A program made the translations under genes and the position numbers. Positions 52,289 to 62,590 of a DNA stretch of 64,000 nucleotides are shown here, piece by piece. Below the pieces are notes generated by a model, which was not told the origin of the DNA, searched no databases, and saw only the letters and a list, made by a program, of their open reading frames with translations. This DNA comes from Bacillota bacterium. Lineage in GTDB: Bacteria > Bacillota > Sulfobacillia > Sulfobacillales > Sulfobacillaceae. Each line of letters starts with the position of its first letter. The stretch's first letter is position 1. The stretch spans positions 1-64,000 of the forward strand of contig JAKACZ010000001.1 of assembly GCA_021820965.1 (NCBI GenBank), written 5' to 3'.

Positions 52289-55024
52289 ATGCGACATTTG
52301 AGTGAGGTGAACAGTTTGACCCAACCCAGGCAGGATCCGTTCGGCGCTCGGGTTACCACAGAGATTCAGGGACGCCCGGTCACATACTACCGTCTCGGCG
52401 CGCTTGACGCCGTGGGCGGCAGCCGCGTCGACCGCCTCCCATTTTCCATCAAGATTTTGCTTGAATCGCTTTTGCGCCAGCTTGACAACTACCAGATTAA
52501 CCCAGAGGATGTCGAGGCACTGGCACGCTGGTCTCCTGACGCAGCCAGTGGTCGAGAAATCCCCTTCAAACCGGCGCGAGTGGTTTTGCAGGACTTCACT
52601 GGGGTACCCGCCGTCGTTGATCTGGCGGCGCTCCGATCGGTTCGCGAACGACTTCACCAAAACCCCGAAAAAATTAATCCCTTAGTACCGGTGGATCTCG
52701 TCATCGACCATTCCGTTCAAGTGGACCAGTTCGGCCGTGTGGAAGCGCTTAATTTTAACATGGAGCGCGAATTTGAGCGAAATCATGAACGCTATCGCTT
52801 CCTCAACTGGGCCCAGAACTCGTTTAGCAATTTCCGGGTGGTACCGCCGGCAACCGGTATTGTTCATCAGGTAAACTTGGAATACCTGGCCAGTGTGGTG
52901 GCGGAGCGCGAGATCGACGGAGAGCGGGTCATTTTCCCCGACTCAGTGGTCGGCACCGACTCCCACACCACAATGATTAACGGGCTCGGCGTTCTAGGCT
53001 GGGGAGTGGGCGGCATCGAGGCCGAAGCCAACATGCTCGGCCAGCCGCTATATTTTGTCACCCCCCAGGTTGTCGGGATATGCCTGACGGGCCGCTTGCG
53101 CGAAGGTGCGACCGCAACCGACTTGGCACTCACAGTGACACAAAAACTACGGCAGTATGGGGTCGTGGGAAAGTTTGTCGAGTTCTTCGGCGGCGGACTT
53201 ACCCACATGACCCTGCCCGACCGGGCGACCATCGCCAACATGGCCCCGGAATACGGTGCCACCATGGGATTCTTCCCGGTGGACGCCGAGACACTCCGCT
53301 ACCTCGCGGAGACCGGTCGCAGCGAAGAGCAGGTAGCGTTGGTGGAATGGTACATGAAAGAGCAGGGATTGTTCCGCACCAACGACACGCCCGACCCGGA
53401 ATACAGCGACGTGATCGAACTCGATTTGGGTACGGTTGAACCCAGCCTGGCAGGCCCCAAGCGACCACAAGACCGGGTTGCCCTATCCGACATGAAGTCC
53501 ACATTTCAGCGAGCGCTGACCACACCTGTCGCCGAGCGCGGGTTTGGGCTGTCGGATTCCGATGTCAAAAAGACCGCCACCGTGCACCATCCGGATGGCC
53601 AGGAGGAAGTTCTGCGCCAGGGATCCGTGGTCATTGCTGCCATCACCAGTTGCACCAATACCTCCAACCCCTTCGTGATGATCGGCGCGGGACTCTTGGC
53701 TAGAAAAGCGGTCGAACGCCACATCGCACCTCCGAGATACGTCAAGACCAGCCTAGCGCCCGGTTCACGGGTTGTAACCGCCTATCTCGAGCGGGCGGGC
53801 CTCCTTCCCTACCTGAACCAGTTAGGCTTTGAAGTGGTGGGATACGGCTGTACCACCTGCATTGGAAACAGCGGACCTCTGCCCCAAGCCGTGGCTCAAG
53901 CGATCCAAGACGCCGATCTCACCGTGGCCGCAGTCCTCAGCGGCAACCGCAACTTTGAAGGGCGCATTCACTCTCTGGTCAAAGCCAACTATCTCGCCTC
54001 ACCGCCGTTAGTAGTGGCCTACGCGTTGGCTGGAACGGTGGACATCGACCTCCAATCCGACGTGGTTGCCACCGACCCAAACGGCCAACCGGTGTACCTC
54101 AAGGACATTTGGCCCACGACGGAAGAAATCGCTGCGACGATGAAGCAAGCTATCGAGCCGAACATGTTCCGCCAGCAGTACGAGACGGTGTTTAGCGCCA
54201 ACCCACGATGGAACCAAATAGACGCGCCTTTGGGCGAGCTATATCAATGGGACGACCAATCCACGTACATTCAGGAACCCCCCTTCTTTGATGACTGGGG
54301 CCCTGACGCGGACAACATCCAGCCTATTAAAGGCGCTCGCGCGCTGGCCATTTTCGGCGACTCGGTCACGACCGACCACATCTCTCCGGCCGGCAATATT
54401 CCGGTGAAAAGTCCAGCGGGGCAATATCTCCTCGAACACGGCGTCGAGCCCAAGGACTTTAACAGCTACGGCGCTCGCCGCGGCAATCACCAGGTGATGA
54501 TGCGCGGCACTTTCGCCAACATCCGCATCCGAAACCAAATGCTGCCGGAAACCGAGGGCGGCGTGACCATCCACTACCCTGACAAGGAACAGGGCAGCAT
54601 CTATGACATTGCCATGCGCTATCAAGCGAAGGGCGTGCCGCTCGTCGTGCTGGCGGGAAAGGAGTACGGCACCGGCTCATCCCGCGATTGGGCCGCCAAA
54701 GGAACCGCCTTGTTGGGCGTCAAAGCGGTGATTGCTGAAAGCTTTGAGCGCATTCATCGAAGCAATCTGGTTGGCATGGGCGTTCTACCGTTGGAGTTCA
54801 CTGGCGGTGCCAACGCGAGGTCGCTGGGACTGACGGGTGAGGAAGTTTTTGACATTAAAGTGCCGCATAACATTCACCCGGGTCAAGTCATTCATGTCCG
54901 CGCCACCAGGCCAGATAACAATGTCGCTGAGTTCGACGTCAAGGCCCGACTTGATACAGCCGTCGATGTGGATTACTACCGGAACGGTGGAATTCTCGAA
55001 ACCGTGCTGGGCAACCTCGCCTGA
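52289..55024 (+). CDS. acnA: Aconitate hydratase A
   Basis: TCA cycle enzyme converting citrate to isocitrate through a 4Fe-4S cluster. The cluster ligands are visible in [10 protein letters not shown] and [37 protein letters not shown] and the C-terminal swivel domain ([36 protein letters not shown]) are complete. 911 residues is normal for AcnA/IRP type. GGGGGCGG precedes the ATG. Terminator after the gene. Indicates an oxidative or at least branched TCA cycle. Confidence 0.97.
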   Translation: MRHLSEVNSLTQPRQDPFGARVTTEIQGRPVTYYRLGALDAVGGSRVDRLPFSIKILLESLLRQLDNYQINPEDVEALARWSPDAASGREIPFKPARVVLQDFTGVPAVVDLAALRSVRERLHQNPEKINPLVPVDLVIDHSVQVDQFGRVEALNFNMEREFERNHERYRFLNWAQNSFSNFRVVPPATGIVHQVNLEYLASVVAEREIDGERVIFPDSVVGTDSHTTMINGLGVLGWGVGGIEAEANMLGQPLYFVTPQVVGICLTGRLREGATATDLALTVTQKLRQYGVVGKFVEFFGGGLTHMTLPDRATIANMAPEYGATMGFFPVDAETLRYLAETGRSEEQVALVEWYMKEQGLFRTNDTPDPEYSDVIELDLGTVEPSLAGPKRPQDRVALSDMKSTFQRALTTPVAERGFGLSDSDVKKTATVHHPDGQEEVLRQGSVVIAAITSCTNTSNPFVMIGAGLLARKAVERHIAPPRYVKTSLAPGSRVVTAYLERAGLLPYLNQLGFEVVGYGCTTCIGNSGPLPQAVAQAIQDADLTVAAVLSGNRNFEGRIHSLVKANYLASPPLVVAYALAGTVDIDLQSDVVATDPNGQPVYLKDIWPTTEEIAATMKQAIEPNMFRQQYETVFSANPRWNQIDAPLGELYQWDDQSTYIQEPPFFDDWGPDADNIQPIKGARALAIFGDSVTTDHISPAGNIPVKSPAGQYLLEHGVEPKDFNSYGARRGNHQVMMRGTFANIRIRNQMLPETEGGVTIHYPDKEQGSIYDIAMRYQAKGVPLVVLAGKEYGTGSSRDWAAKGTALLGVKAVIAESFERIHRSNLVGMGVLPLEFTGGANARSLGLTGEEVFDIKVPHNIHPGQVIHVRATRPDNNVAEFDVKARLDTAVDVDYYRNGGILETVLGNLA

Positions 55025-55038
55025 GGCTGCCCCGATTA

Positions 55039-55075
55039 CGCCCTCCCGGATTAACAGGAGGGCGTTTCCTATTTT
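55039..55075 (+). terminator. Intrinsic terminator of acnA
   Basis: 8-bp stem CGCCCTCC / GGAGGGCG with a 10-nt loop, followed by TTTCCTATTTT. Confidence 0.88.
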
Positions 55076-55482
55076 CGAAATCCTGGCTCCACCCCCGCCA
55101 AAAGGTCGCGACCCTATGCGCGAAGCCCCTGATATTGTGCGAGGCTCCCTTCTCCCTGTAACCGTTGCTCTAATCGCCCGAGTGCACCCCCCAGGGCACT
55201 CCTCTCCTCCACGGATCAGTGAGTTCGTCAACCGATCCCACCACCCCGTTTCGCAACTACCGTGCAGGCGCCGCTGCTCCGAACGATGGGCCCGATACGC
55301 CCCTATCGCGGCATAAATCGTGCCGTCGCCAAAGCGATCGACCGCAGATGGCAGATGCAGGATTTACCACGGCTAGGCGGTGCAAATCAGTTAGCCAATG
55401 AGCTATACCCATCGCGGTTAGGCGCGCGCCACGGCAGCGGCGCCGCTGGTCTTTTTCACACCTACCGGCTCGGTGATGAGAA
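55076..55482. other. Gene-free stretch downstream of acnA
   Basis: About 400 bp. A segment near 55350-55420 has tRNA-like words on the minus strand (TATAGCTCATTGGC) but no complete cloverleaf or T-arm; possibly a decayed tRNA. No coding frame supported. Confidence 0.4.
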
Positions 55483-56001
55483 TCAACGGCACTTCCGCCA
55501 CCAAGACAAGGCCCGCGCTTCGAGACTTTTGACAAAATCGTCCTTGCCCTCTATGTAGGCGTCGATATCGTACCGGTGTTGCCGTGCCAAGTGAAGCTTG
55601 AGCTCTTGATAAGCGTGCGCGTCGCGGGGATGAGTCCGTAGATAGTCGCGAAACGCAAGATGGCGGTCGATTTCCGGATTCGCCTGCTGGTAGCAGTGAA
55701 GATGGTGGGTAGGATTGTCCCCGCCCTTACGGAAGAACCGGCGACCGGATATTCCGTACTCCCCCAAGCTTGCATAGCCAAGAGCCTCAAGCTGAGGTTC
55801 AACCGTGGCCACTAAACGGATGTCATCCACCACAGGCATCATGTCGATGACCGGCTTGGCGGACAGACCTGGCACCGCGGTCGACCCGATATGATGCACA
55901 GAAACTAAGTGGTCGTTGAAGATCCCGCGCAGCGCCTGGGCCTCGCGCCAGAACGCGTTTGGCCAGTTGGTCTGATATGGCACCACCTCAACGACGCGCA
56001 T
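55483..56001 (-). CDS. GrpB-family (UPF0157) nucleotidyltransferase-fold protein
   Basis: 172 residues. VHHIGSTAVPGLSAKPVIDMMPVV is the nucleotidyltransferase GS-x(n)-D-x-D-like motif of the GrpB family; RRFFRKGGDNPTHHLHCY and the C-terminal helical part ending in AYIEGKDDFVKSLEARAL are typical. A fold-based role in nucleotide transfer is assumed; the substrate is unknown. Lies 13 bp downstream of the esterase gene, so co-transcription is likely. Confidence 0.88.
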   Translation of the reverse strand: MRVVEVVPYQTNWPNAFWREAQALRGIFNDHLVSVHHIGSTAVPGLSAKPVIDMMPVVDDIRLVATVEPQLEALGYASLGEYGISGRRFFRKGGDNPTHHLHCYQQANPEIDRHLAFRDYLRTHPRDAHAYQELKLHLARQHRYDIDAYIEGKDDFVKSLEARALSWWRKCR

Positions 56002-56014
56002 GACCCACTCTCTT

Positions 56015-57031
56015 TCATCGACGTGGGCGTATTATATCATATTGTCGGCTATCGGCCCCGATGCTTGCGATAACGAACCGGTTGATGGTTGCCGCCACCT
56101 GGCCAAGGGTCGGCTGAACAGGTTTTTGATCGACTGACACAAGTTCATGGCCGGCATGGTGGACCAATACTTCCTGAACCGGAACCCCCACCTGTTCGAG
56201 CCGGTCCCGAAGCAGCGCCGATTGGCCTGGTGGCACAACCTGATCTCGCGTTCCCTGAACGATAAGAAATGGCGGTGCGTCGGCATGGACATGAGACACC
56301 ACGCTCTCATTTTCAACGCGGCCCGGCGTGTATACGCCGTACACCGGATTAGGGGTCAAACCATGCCGGATCCACCATAGCTGAGCGAAGGGCTGGCGGT
56401 CGGTGGGCCCGAATAGGTCAACGACGCCCCGCACGACTGACGTGCGAGTATCGAACTTTGTCATCGTCAGCCCGACAAAGCTAGCTAGTTCGCCCCCGGC
56501 GCTGTCACCCATGACCACCATGCACTTCGGTTCGATACCTAGGCCGTTCGTATGCTGATCCAGAAAGCGAACGGCATGTTTGACATCGTCCAACGGAATT
56601 GGCCAGGGATGCATCGGTGCCAATCGGTAGTTGACCGAAGCAAAGTCCATGCCTTCTCTGATGAAACGCCGCTCAACTTGGACCAAAAGCCGATTATGCG
56701 CGGTCATGGCACCATTAATCTTCGCCGAGCCGAAACGCAGCCCTCCTCCATGAATATAGATGACCACCGGCCGCCCGGTTGCGGCGGCTTGCTCTGGGGT
56801 GAAGAGGTACAGCGTCAATTGGCGCTGTCCAGACCGCTGATATACAATCCGCTGGCGCAACCCCAGCAAACCCGGATTCCACCGTTGATGCCTGTGCACC
56901 GCATTTCGTGGCACCGGATTTGGTTCTCGCGCACCGGTGTAGCCGCTTGCCGGTTGTGGCAACGGGCCTGCGGCCGCCGCCACTGTTAACGCGGCGGATA
57001 CCATCAGTGTTAGGCGTTTCATAATTGCCAT
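56015..57031 (-). CDS. Secreted alpha/beta-hydrolase (HSL/carboxylesterase type)
   Basis: 338 residues. The N-terminal signal (MKRLTLMVSAALTVAAAAGPLP) suggests export. The oxyanion motif is YIHGGGLRFG, nucleophile MGDSAGGELAS, Asp in VQGTRDQVVPP and His in HHAGHELV, a complete triad. It resembles BD-FAE/hormone-sensitive-lipase-type esterases acting on short-chain or sugar esters. GAGGG precedes the first of two in-frame ATGs. Confidence 0.85.
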   Translation of the reverse strand: MAIMKRLTLMVSAALTVAAAAGPLPQPASGYTGAREPNPVPRNAVHRHQRWNPGLLGLRQRIVYQRSGQRQLTLYLFTPEQAAATGRPVVIYIHGGGLRFGSAKINGAMTAHNRLLVQVERRFIREGMDFASVNYRLAPMHPWPIPLDDVKHAVRFLDQHTNGLGIEPKCMVVMGDSAGGELASFVGLTMTKFDTRTSVVRGVVDLFGPTDRQPFAQLWWIRHGLTPNPVYGVYTPGRVENESVVSHVHADAPPFLIVQGTRDQVVPPGQSALLRDRLEQVGVPVQEVLVHHAGHELVSVDQKPVQPTLGQVAATINRFVIASIGADSRQYDIIRPRR

Positions 57032-57566
57032 AAGCCCTCGCTGAGTAAAGAATTATTATAGACTCAGCTTCCCAAACACGGCCCTCAAAAATGCACGGCT
57101 GCACACCTGTTAAACTTACCAAATGCGGGCGCGAGGCCCGCCTTACACTCCGGGGAAGAGAAACCCGTTGGTCCGTTAGCAGCCAAAACTTGGACGCTAC
57201 ATGAAAGACTCGTCCGTGCGGGACATCGTACCGGGGGAACACGCTCTCCCTCCCATTGGCGACCGACGTTGAGAGAAAATCCCTAATCTTCGCCAATGCG
57301 GGGGACGAACCGCGAAAACTCTACCAGGCAGTACACCGTACGTAGGGATACCACGCCTTGAGGATCGACAATCCCCCGGCTTGAACTGTTTTTGAAACGA
57401 AGCGCGGGTGTCAACAGCGCCGCAAGGAATTTGCAGCAGCTGGGAGCCGGCTCACGTTAACATCGCCCACACATCGCGAGCGTCTCCACCAGCCTCTCCT
57501 CAACCCAGCACCAACCGTGAACTCGGGCATTCCCATCAACAAGCACCCGCTCGTCGCGACCGAGTC
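57032..57566. other. Gene-free stretch between esterase and alkA
   Basis: About 535 bp between two minus-strand genes. No frame has a ribosome binding site or similarity. Probably intergenic or decayed. Confidence 0.4.
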
Positions 57567-58469
57567 CTAAGCGAAATCGATCAAACTTTGCCACAAATAA
57601 TACGTCGCATAGCTGCGCCAAGGCCGCCAATCCTGGGCCAATTCCCGTATTTCCGCCTCTCCCGGGCGTACAGTCCGATTGAAGAGCAGCTGTATCCCAT
57701 TTTGCACGCCGATATCAGCTGCCGGCATGACGTCTTTTCGTCCCATGCCAAACAATAGAAAGCATTCCGCCGTCCACCGGCCAATCCCCCGAAGGAGCGT
57801 CAGTTGGTCAATGACCATCTCATCGCTCATTGCCCACAACGCATCCAAGTCCAAGCGTCCCTCGGATATTCGTCGGGCCATATCAATGACATACTCGGCC
57901 TTCCGACGGCTAAACGAAAGTGATGTCAGTTGCTCATACGATAATGCCGCCACTTGCTCCGGTGACGGAAACGCCGGGATCCTTGCCCCGTGCCACGTCA
58001 CGGCATCCCCGACCAAATCCATCAACCGCCCAATCAATGTGGCGGCAAAGCGTACCGTCATCTGCTGACCGACAATAACCTTGATTAGACACTCAAACAA
58101 GTTATCATCATGCAAGGGTCGAACCCCGTAAAATCGCCGGATGATTCCGGACCATCGGGGATTGTTCAACATAACAGCATAAAAACCGCCCAAGTCTACA
58201 GATGTGGAAAACATGTGCCCGATCCGAGCGTTCAATGCCTCCTGCTCATCCGGCGTCAGGCCGTCGGGATATTCGTAGCGCAATATAGCCCCATCAGCTT
58301 GGTCGACAGCGCTGACCGTTACCGGAAGCACTTTGGAAGCCAGGCGAACGGCTTTGGTAAGGCTGTAGTCCTCCCGGTTTATGACCATGCCCTTGGATGG
58401 CCGCGACAATGGTCGCTGAAGCATTTGCCGAAAATCATAAGGCCTTTTGGGCTCGACACAAGTGACCAT
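57567..58469 (-). CDS. alkA: DNA-3-methyladenine glycosylase II
   Basis: HhH-GPD base-excision repair glycosylase that removes alkylated purines. The hairpin-helix-hairpin is LTLLRGIGRWTAECFLLF, the catalytic Asp lies in PAADIGVQNG, and the N-terminal AlkA_N-like domain covers ~1-100. LIKVIVGQQMTVRFAATLIGRL is the conserved helix before the HhH. Length 300 is typical of AlkA from Gram-positive bacteria. Alone, followed by non-coding DNA. Confidence 0.92.
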   Translation of the reverse strand: MVTCVEPKRPYDFRQMLQRPLSRPSKGMVINREDYSLTKAVRLASKVLPVTVSAVDQADGAILRYEYPDGLTPDEQEALNARIGHMFSTSVDLGGFYAVMLNNPRWSGIIRRFYGVRPLHDDNLFECLIKVIVGQQMTVRFAATLIGRLMDLVGDAVTWHGARIPAFPSPEQVAALSYEQLTSLSFSRRKAEYVIDMARRISEGRLDLDALWAMSDEMVIDQLTLLRGIGRWTAECFLLFGMGRKDVMPAADIGVQNGIQLLFNRTVRPGEAEIRELAQDWRPWRSYATYYLWQSLIDFA

Positions 58470-58818
58470 TCTTCAAACCTCCTCGCTCTGGAGATTCTTC
58501 GGAACCACCACGGCAACGACGCGCATCAGGGGCTCGGTAAGACTTGCGCTGTGTCCCACCGCCGGCCCTTATCACAACTGTGCCTTAATGCCCCTTTATG
58601 TTGATTGCTAGCAGATGCGCTATTTCGCAGCTGATCAGAGCGGGATCCATGGCCTCTATTTTATCCTGCGAGGTACCACCAAGCGCAGTACACGTGCGAG
58701 TATGCTATGAAGTTCGGGAACTAGTGCACGATGGCGTTAATGCGTAACCACCGGAAGACACACACGTTCACTGAACAGCCAGCGCGCCTTCCCTTATGCT
58801 ACGGTCTGCTCACAGTGA
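58470..58818. other. Gene-free stretch before IS630 relic
   Basis: About 350 bp upstream of alkA with no supported gene and no recognisable IS end or direct repeat partner to the far side of the IS630 relic. Confidence 0.35.
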
Positions 58819-59750
58819 ATGCTGCCAATCTTACGGGCGACCGACCCCGAGGTGTATAGTGACCGCCAAGTGTTCCAGGAACTGGCCGTGCATCATATGA
58901 CTGTCCACACGTGACGGACCCGGTTTGTCGCCCGACGGATAGCGCGCCTGGATGGCAGCGTTCAACATCTACTCAACGACGACGCGCCCCGCACGGGGCG
59001 CCCCCTAACCTATGGACCCGATGAGCGAATGGCGATGGTCGTACTGGCTTGTCATCCGTCGGAGGAGACCAGCCAATGGTCGATTCGGGATCTCACGGCC
59101 GCCATTCACGAGAACAACCTTGTGCTCCGCGCCATCGACCGTGTGGAACATCTTAGATGAGGCCACCATCAAACCCCATAAACAGACGACGTGGCTGAAT
59201 AGCCGCGACCCGGGTTCACCAGCAAACAACAGGTGATTACCCATCTGTACCGAGAGCTCCCCATGGTTGGTCGGGTCATTCTGAGCCTGGACGAGAAAAC
59301 CGGGATAAGCGAAAGAGCAACTCGGACCCCATCGGCCAGCACGCCCCGGCTACCCGGCCCGAACGGACGATGAATGTCGGCGCCATGGCACCCTCAGTTT
59401 GCTGGCGGCCTTTGAGGTGCATACCGGCCACGCCATCGTCTATCCGCGCCACCGGCAGGAAGAATTCATCGTGTATTTAAGCCTTACTATCCCCCGGCGT
59501 TTACGGAGATCGTCGCCATTTGTGATAACTTGGCTGTCCACAAAACCACCCGGGTTCAGGAGTGGCTGGCTATCAACCCGCGGTGGCTACGCCGACCCAC
59601 GCGTCCTGGCTCAACCCAATCGAGGTTTGGTTCGGGATCCTCCAATGCAAGCTGCTACGGCACGGCCAGTTTCTCTCAATAGACGACCTGGCGACGAAGC
59701 TCAGGGCCTTCATCGGCGCCTATAATCGGCACGCCCATCCCTTTCATTGA
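58819..59750 (+). pseudogene. IS630-family transposase relic
   Basis: Pieces of one transposase follow each other in order across several frames: RQVFQELAVHHMTVHT, APRTGRPLTYGPDERMAMVVL, TIKPHKQTTWL, VILSLDEKTGI, RRHGTLSLLAAFEVHTGHAI, YPRHRQEEFI, and PTHASWLNPIEVWFGILQ through LRAFIGAYNRHAHPF. These are IS630/DDE motifs (HG-x-LSL-x-AAFEV; THASWLNQVE). At least four frameshifts or stops interrupt it. No terminal inverted repeats or TA duplications could be matched. Dead copy. Confidence 0.85.
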
Positions 59751-59786
59751 ACCTGTACGGCCAACCCCTCACCCAATAGTCTCGCA

Positions 59787-60089
59787 TCAGTCGAGCTCGA
59801 CCCAAAACAGGGCCATGGGGTCGTCCGCCAACGCCTGCCGCACGGCAGGCCATGAACCGCCTAACGGCGGGATGACCTCCCAGCGCCCCGTGTGGTGCCA
59901 GTAACTGATGTCCCATTGGCTCCGGGCATCACACCGCAACCGGACCCGGGGTTCCGGATCAGTAGGCCACGCAGGGGAGACTGCAGCCACAATGAGCTGG
60001 CGTCCCCGTATCGTCACCACAAACTGGTGCTGCGGAAATTGCTGTCGCAACCATCCACGGACTTCCTCTGCCTTAAGGTTCATGTCCAT
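59787..60089 (-). CDS. Hypothetical small protein between transposon relics
   Basis: 100 residues (MDMNLKAEEVRGWLRQQFPQ start). HQFVVTIRGRQLIVAA looks like a beta-hairpin and YWHHTGRWEVIPPLGG follows. No family recognised and the ribosome binding site is weak. Lies between IS630 and IS66 remains, so it may be cargo or spurious. Confidence 0.4.
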   Translation of the reverse strand: MDMNLKAEEVRGWLRQQFPQHQFVVTIRGRQLIVAAVSPAWPTDPEPRVRLRCDARSQWDISYWHHTGRWEVIPPLGGSWPAVRQALADDPMALFWVELD

Positions 60090-60289
60090 GCATCTACCAT
60101 AGAGAAATGCGTAGCCGGCGACAAGGGGTCTCCGATCGGCTTCACTCGTCACCGGTAGCTAAGGACTATCGAACGTGACACTAGTACTGTACTCTACTGC
60201 AACGAGTTAAGTGCGTTCCACGTACGACCTCTGTCCTCGGTTCCCCATTTGACACTGCGGCCACCCGTCTGGGTCACTGCGAAGGCGAT

Positions 60290-60601
60290 GGTGGACGAGA
60301 CATCGTCCAATGCTTTCACCTGCCATAAGGAGGCCCTAATTTGTCTTTTGTAATCGGGATCGCGCCAAGCTCAAAATTTTGGAATGGGGACGAGGCGGGT
60401 ATTTGGCTCCATTACCGCCGGCTCGAACGGGGCCGTGTGCAATGGCCCGCCCGCGGACAGATCGCAACCCAGCGGACCACGCTGCGCCAACTCCAGGGGC
60501 TTGTGGACGGCTTGGCTCTCGACCAGCCTCAGCCCATCGGCCTCTCCGGGGTCGGCGTGTTGTCTGACCGAAACCATCACATGTCAACTACCCCGGCCTA
60601 A
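60290..60601 (+). pseudogene. IS66 orf2 (TnpB) relic
   Basis: Two frames joined by one shift give FVFCNRDRAKLKILEWG then FWNGDEAGIWLHYRRLERGR, RTTLRQLQGLVDGLALDQPQ, the C-terminal half of IS66 orf2 (KILYWDG-x-GFWL-x-YKRLERGRF...LTLRQLRWLLEGL). The N-terminus is missing. The end abuts the first structured repeat. Fragments of IS66 tnpC follow 1.4 kb downstream. Confidence 0.75.
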
Positions 60602-60960
60602 AGGCCGGAGCTTATCACTACCCAATAGTCCGAGCGCATCATTTGATGATCCTGTCTTTTGTCGTCGGCTCTTGCAGATGTGGTGTAACATCGTGGGCGG
60701 GTTGACAACCACCCGACCATGCGGGGCATGCCCGCATAGCTTCTGCCACTCGTACTTCTTTTCCAAAGTCGGCAGACATCGTTCAGCGGCTTGTATCTTT
60801 TACACAGAAAAGCGCTACTTCTGCAACCCCGTAGATACAGTTGTCAACGTACCCGGTGGAGTGCCTTTATCAACAGTTGTCTCCAGATCAAATTATACCA
60901 GAAAGGAAGGGAACGGCGTTCCTTCCCGGCCCAAAACGCCGGGGTTTCCACGCCGCGATA
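60584..60960 (+). repeat. Structured element copy A (about 380 bp)
   Basis: Begins TCAACTACCCCGGCCTAAAG (a GGCC hairpin as at IS200/IS605-type ends) and ends with CCCGGCCCAAAACGCCGGGG and TTTCC. Inside, three nested inverted repeats: GTTGACAAC/GTTGTCAAC (60701-60709 and 60840-60848), TGTATCT/AGATACA (60792-60798 and 60833-60839), and CAGAA/TTCTG (60805-60823). A second, shorter copy with matching layout lies at 61694. Copy A has an extra ~80 bp with two more hairpins (ATGCGGG/CCCGCAT; TCTGCC/GGCAGA). Confidence 0.7.
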
Positions 60961-61132
60961 TTTGATGAATATGGCCACCGGTCCTGTACCGACTAATGGG
61001 TTCATGGCCATTTTCGTCCATGGATCCAAACCCCTATAATATAGACCCCGCGCCCAATCCCTCTTTAGGCTCGGATGTGCGGGCATGCGAATTGGATCAC
61101 ATGACTGCTTGCCAAGGAAAGGAAGTATAGAG

Positions 61133-61351
61133 ATGAAAAGATCATTATTGGACCAGCTCGTAGGAGTCAAGCCGCCATTCTCCAGCGCAGCACTTTTTGA
61201 AGAAGTGGCCGGGCTTATTTTCCTGGCCACGCTCGTTTGGCCACATATGTCGATCGCACACATGGTCAAGGGTTTTCTTATCGGCGCCATCTGGGCGGTA
61301 TACGGTTTTGTTAGTTATTTGAAAGCCGTGAGTGAATCGGCGAAGCGTTAA
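61133..61351 (+). CDS. Small membrane protein of unknown function (first of two)
   Basis: 72 residues with two hydrophobic segments (LFEEVAGLIFLATLVWPHMSIAHMV and GFLIGAIWAVYGFVSYL). AAAGGAAG seven bases before the ATG. A perfect TATAAT lies at 61036, with a weak -35. No family recognised. Followed 33 bp later by a second small membrane gene; both are enclosed by the two structured repeat copies. Confidence 0.6.
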   Translation: MKRSLLDQLVGVKPPFSSAALFEEVAGLIFLATLVWPHMSIAHMVKGFLIGAIWAVYGFVSYLKAVSESAKR

Positions 61352-61384
61352 GACGGCAGCATCACGGCGAATGGAGGAGAACCA

Positions 61385-61579
61385 ATGAAAAGAATACGGT
61401 CCCCAAAGTTGCGATGGGTCGCATCCCTTTCGGGAATGCTGATGGCGATATGTGCGTTTGGCTTGACCGGGCAGTATGGTTTTACATGGATGCCCCGCTG
61501 GGGATTTTTGCTCGGCCTTATGGTCGTCTTTGTTATCGGAGGTTGGCGCTCGTGGTACCTGGCAGCGCATGATGATTGA
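61385..61579 (+). CDS. Small membrane protein of unknown function (second of two)
   Basis: 64 residues, two likely helices (WVASLSGMLMAICAFGLTG and FTWMPRWGFLLGLMVVFVIGG) and a short cytosolic tail WYLAAHDD. GGAGGAG just before the ATG. Likely one transcript with the preceding gene; the pair resembles a small two-component membrane module, such as a toxin/immunity or transporter pair, but this is unproven. Confidence 0.6.
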   Translation: MKRIRSPKLRWVASLSGMLMAICAFGLTGQYGFTWMPRWGFLLGLMVVFVIGGWRSWYLAAHDD

Positions 61580-61693
61580 AACCGAGTCTGTCGACACGGG
61601 TGGAAATCGCATAACTCGCTCCATCCGCAAACTCCCCCGGACGTCCGTCATCCGTCGTGCCGTAGTGCGTGATTGGGGGCACCAGTAACGCAG

Positions 61694-62002
61694 TCAACTA
61701 CCCGGCCTGAAGGCCGCAGCTTGCGACTCCCCGGAAGTGCAAACGATCCATGAGAATCTCCTTCCTTAATATGGGGTCGCAGCGTAGGGCGGTTGACAAC
61801 GCCAACATTCGCAGCGTCGTGGATGGCTTGTATCCTTTACGCAGGAAACCATTCTTCCTGCAACCCCCAAGATACAGTTGTCAAAGGTCAAAAAGAGGAG
61901 TGCCTTAGCCAACGGTTGTCTCCTTATATCGATTCGACCAGAGAAAGCGGGGGATGGCACGGCTCCTTCCCGGCCTGAACGCCGAGGTTTCCGCCGCGCG
62001 AT
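61694..62002 (+). repeat. Structured element copy B (about 310 bp)
   Basis: Diverged copy of the element at 60584, same orientation. Shares the start (TCAACTACCCGGCCTGAAGG), the nested inverted repeats GTTGACAAC/GTTGTCAA (61792-61800, 61877-61884), TGTATC/GATACA (61829-61834, 61871-61876) and GCAGGAA/TTCCTGC (61841-61847, 61855-61861), and the end CTTCCCGGCCTGAACGCCGA with GGTTTCC. In the innermost stem a G and a C have been gained on opposite sides relative to copy A, so pairing is kept although the bases differ. Confidence 0.7.
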
Positions 62003-62011
62003 GTTGGATGA

Positions 62012-62498
62012 ACGGACAAAAAACGCCCGGGCAACGCGGTACGAAACTGGCTCACTTGCCAGAGCGGATGCGCACACCGCCGGAGGCCGAGAAGGCCTGT
62101 GACGTGTGCCATCACCCACTCCACGTGACGACTACCGAGGTGCAGCGCGAACTGGAGATAATCCCACCCGAGGTCAAAGTGATTGAACACGTGAAACAGG
62201 GCCATATGGCGCTCCTCTTCCAGCATAGTGAGGCTCTCCAATGACGGCGTTGGGTGGGTCGGTTTAGAATAACCGGGAGATGAAAAACATGGATTCCGAT
62301 GGACATGGAACCTCCCATGTGCGATTGACAGCAATCGGAGCGATCGTCGCATCAAGCCGTTCGTGGTCGGGCGGCGCGCCTGGTATTCATGAAGACCCCG
62401 CGGGCGCGCAGGCCAGCGCGATCGTATACAGCATCGTGGAAACCGCCAGAGAAAATGGCCTGAATCCCCGGGCCTATCTCCAATACCTGTTCGAGTAG
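62012..62498 (+). pseudogene. IS66 tnpC transposase relic (fragments)
   Basis: KLAHLPERMRTPPEAEKACD and LEIIPPEVKVIEHVKQ match the zinc-finger region of IS66 TnpC. After a deletion, RRIKPFVVGRRAWYS and, in another frame, EDPAGAQASAIVYSIVETAR and NGLNPRAYLQYLFE match the TnpC C-terminus. The catalytic middle is missing. Belongs with the orf2 relic at 60290. Confidence 0.8.
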
Positions 62499-62566
62499 TT
62501 GCCAAACCGAGGCCGACAGCCTCCCGCGCTCAAAACTCCCGTCGTCGGGAAATTCTAAAGCATACG

Positions 62567-62590
62567 AATCCCCACCGGAAGGCGGGGATT
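62567..62590. other. Perfect short hairpin before MFS gene
   Basis: AATCCCC / GGGGATT (7-bp stem, 10-nt loop). The shape is common at IS200/IS605-type ends. It lies between the IS66 remains and the end of the MFS gene and could also end transcripts, although no clear T-run follows. Confidence 0.4.

Noticed and set aside
55350..55425. tRNA gene on the minus strand
   Set aside because: D-arm-like words occur, but acceptor pairs break after five and there is no T-arm consensus.
59005..59244. Minus-strand gene across the IS630 region
   Set aside because: It is antisense to the recognisable transposase fragments and has no similarity of its own.
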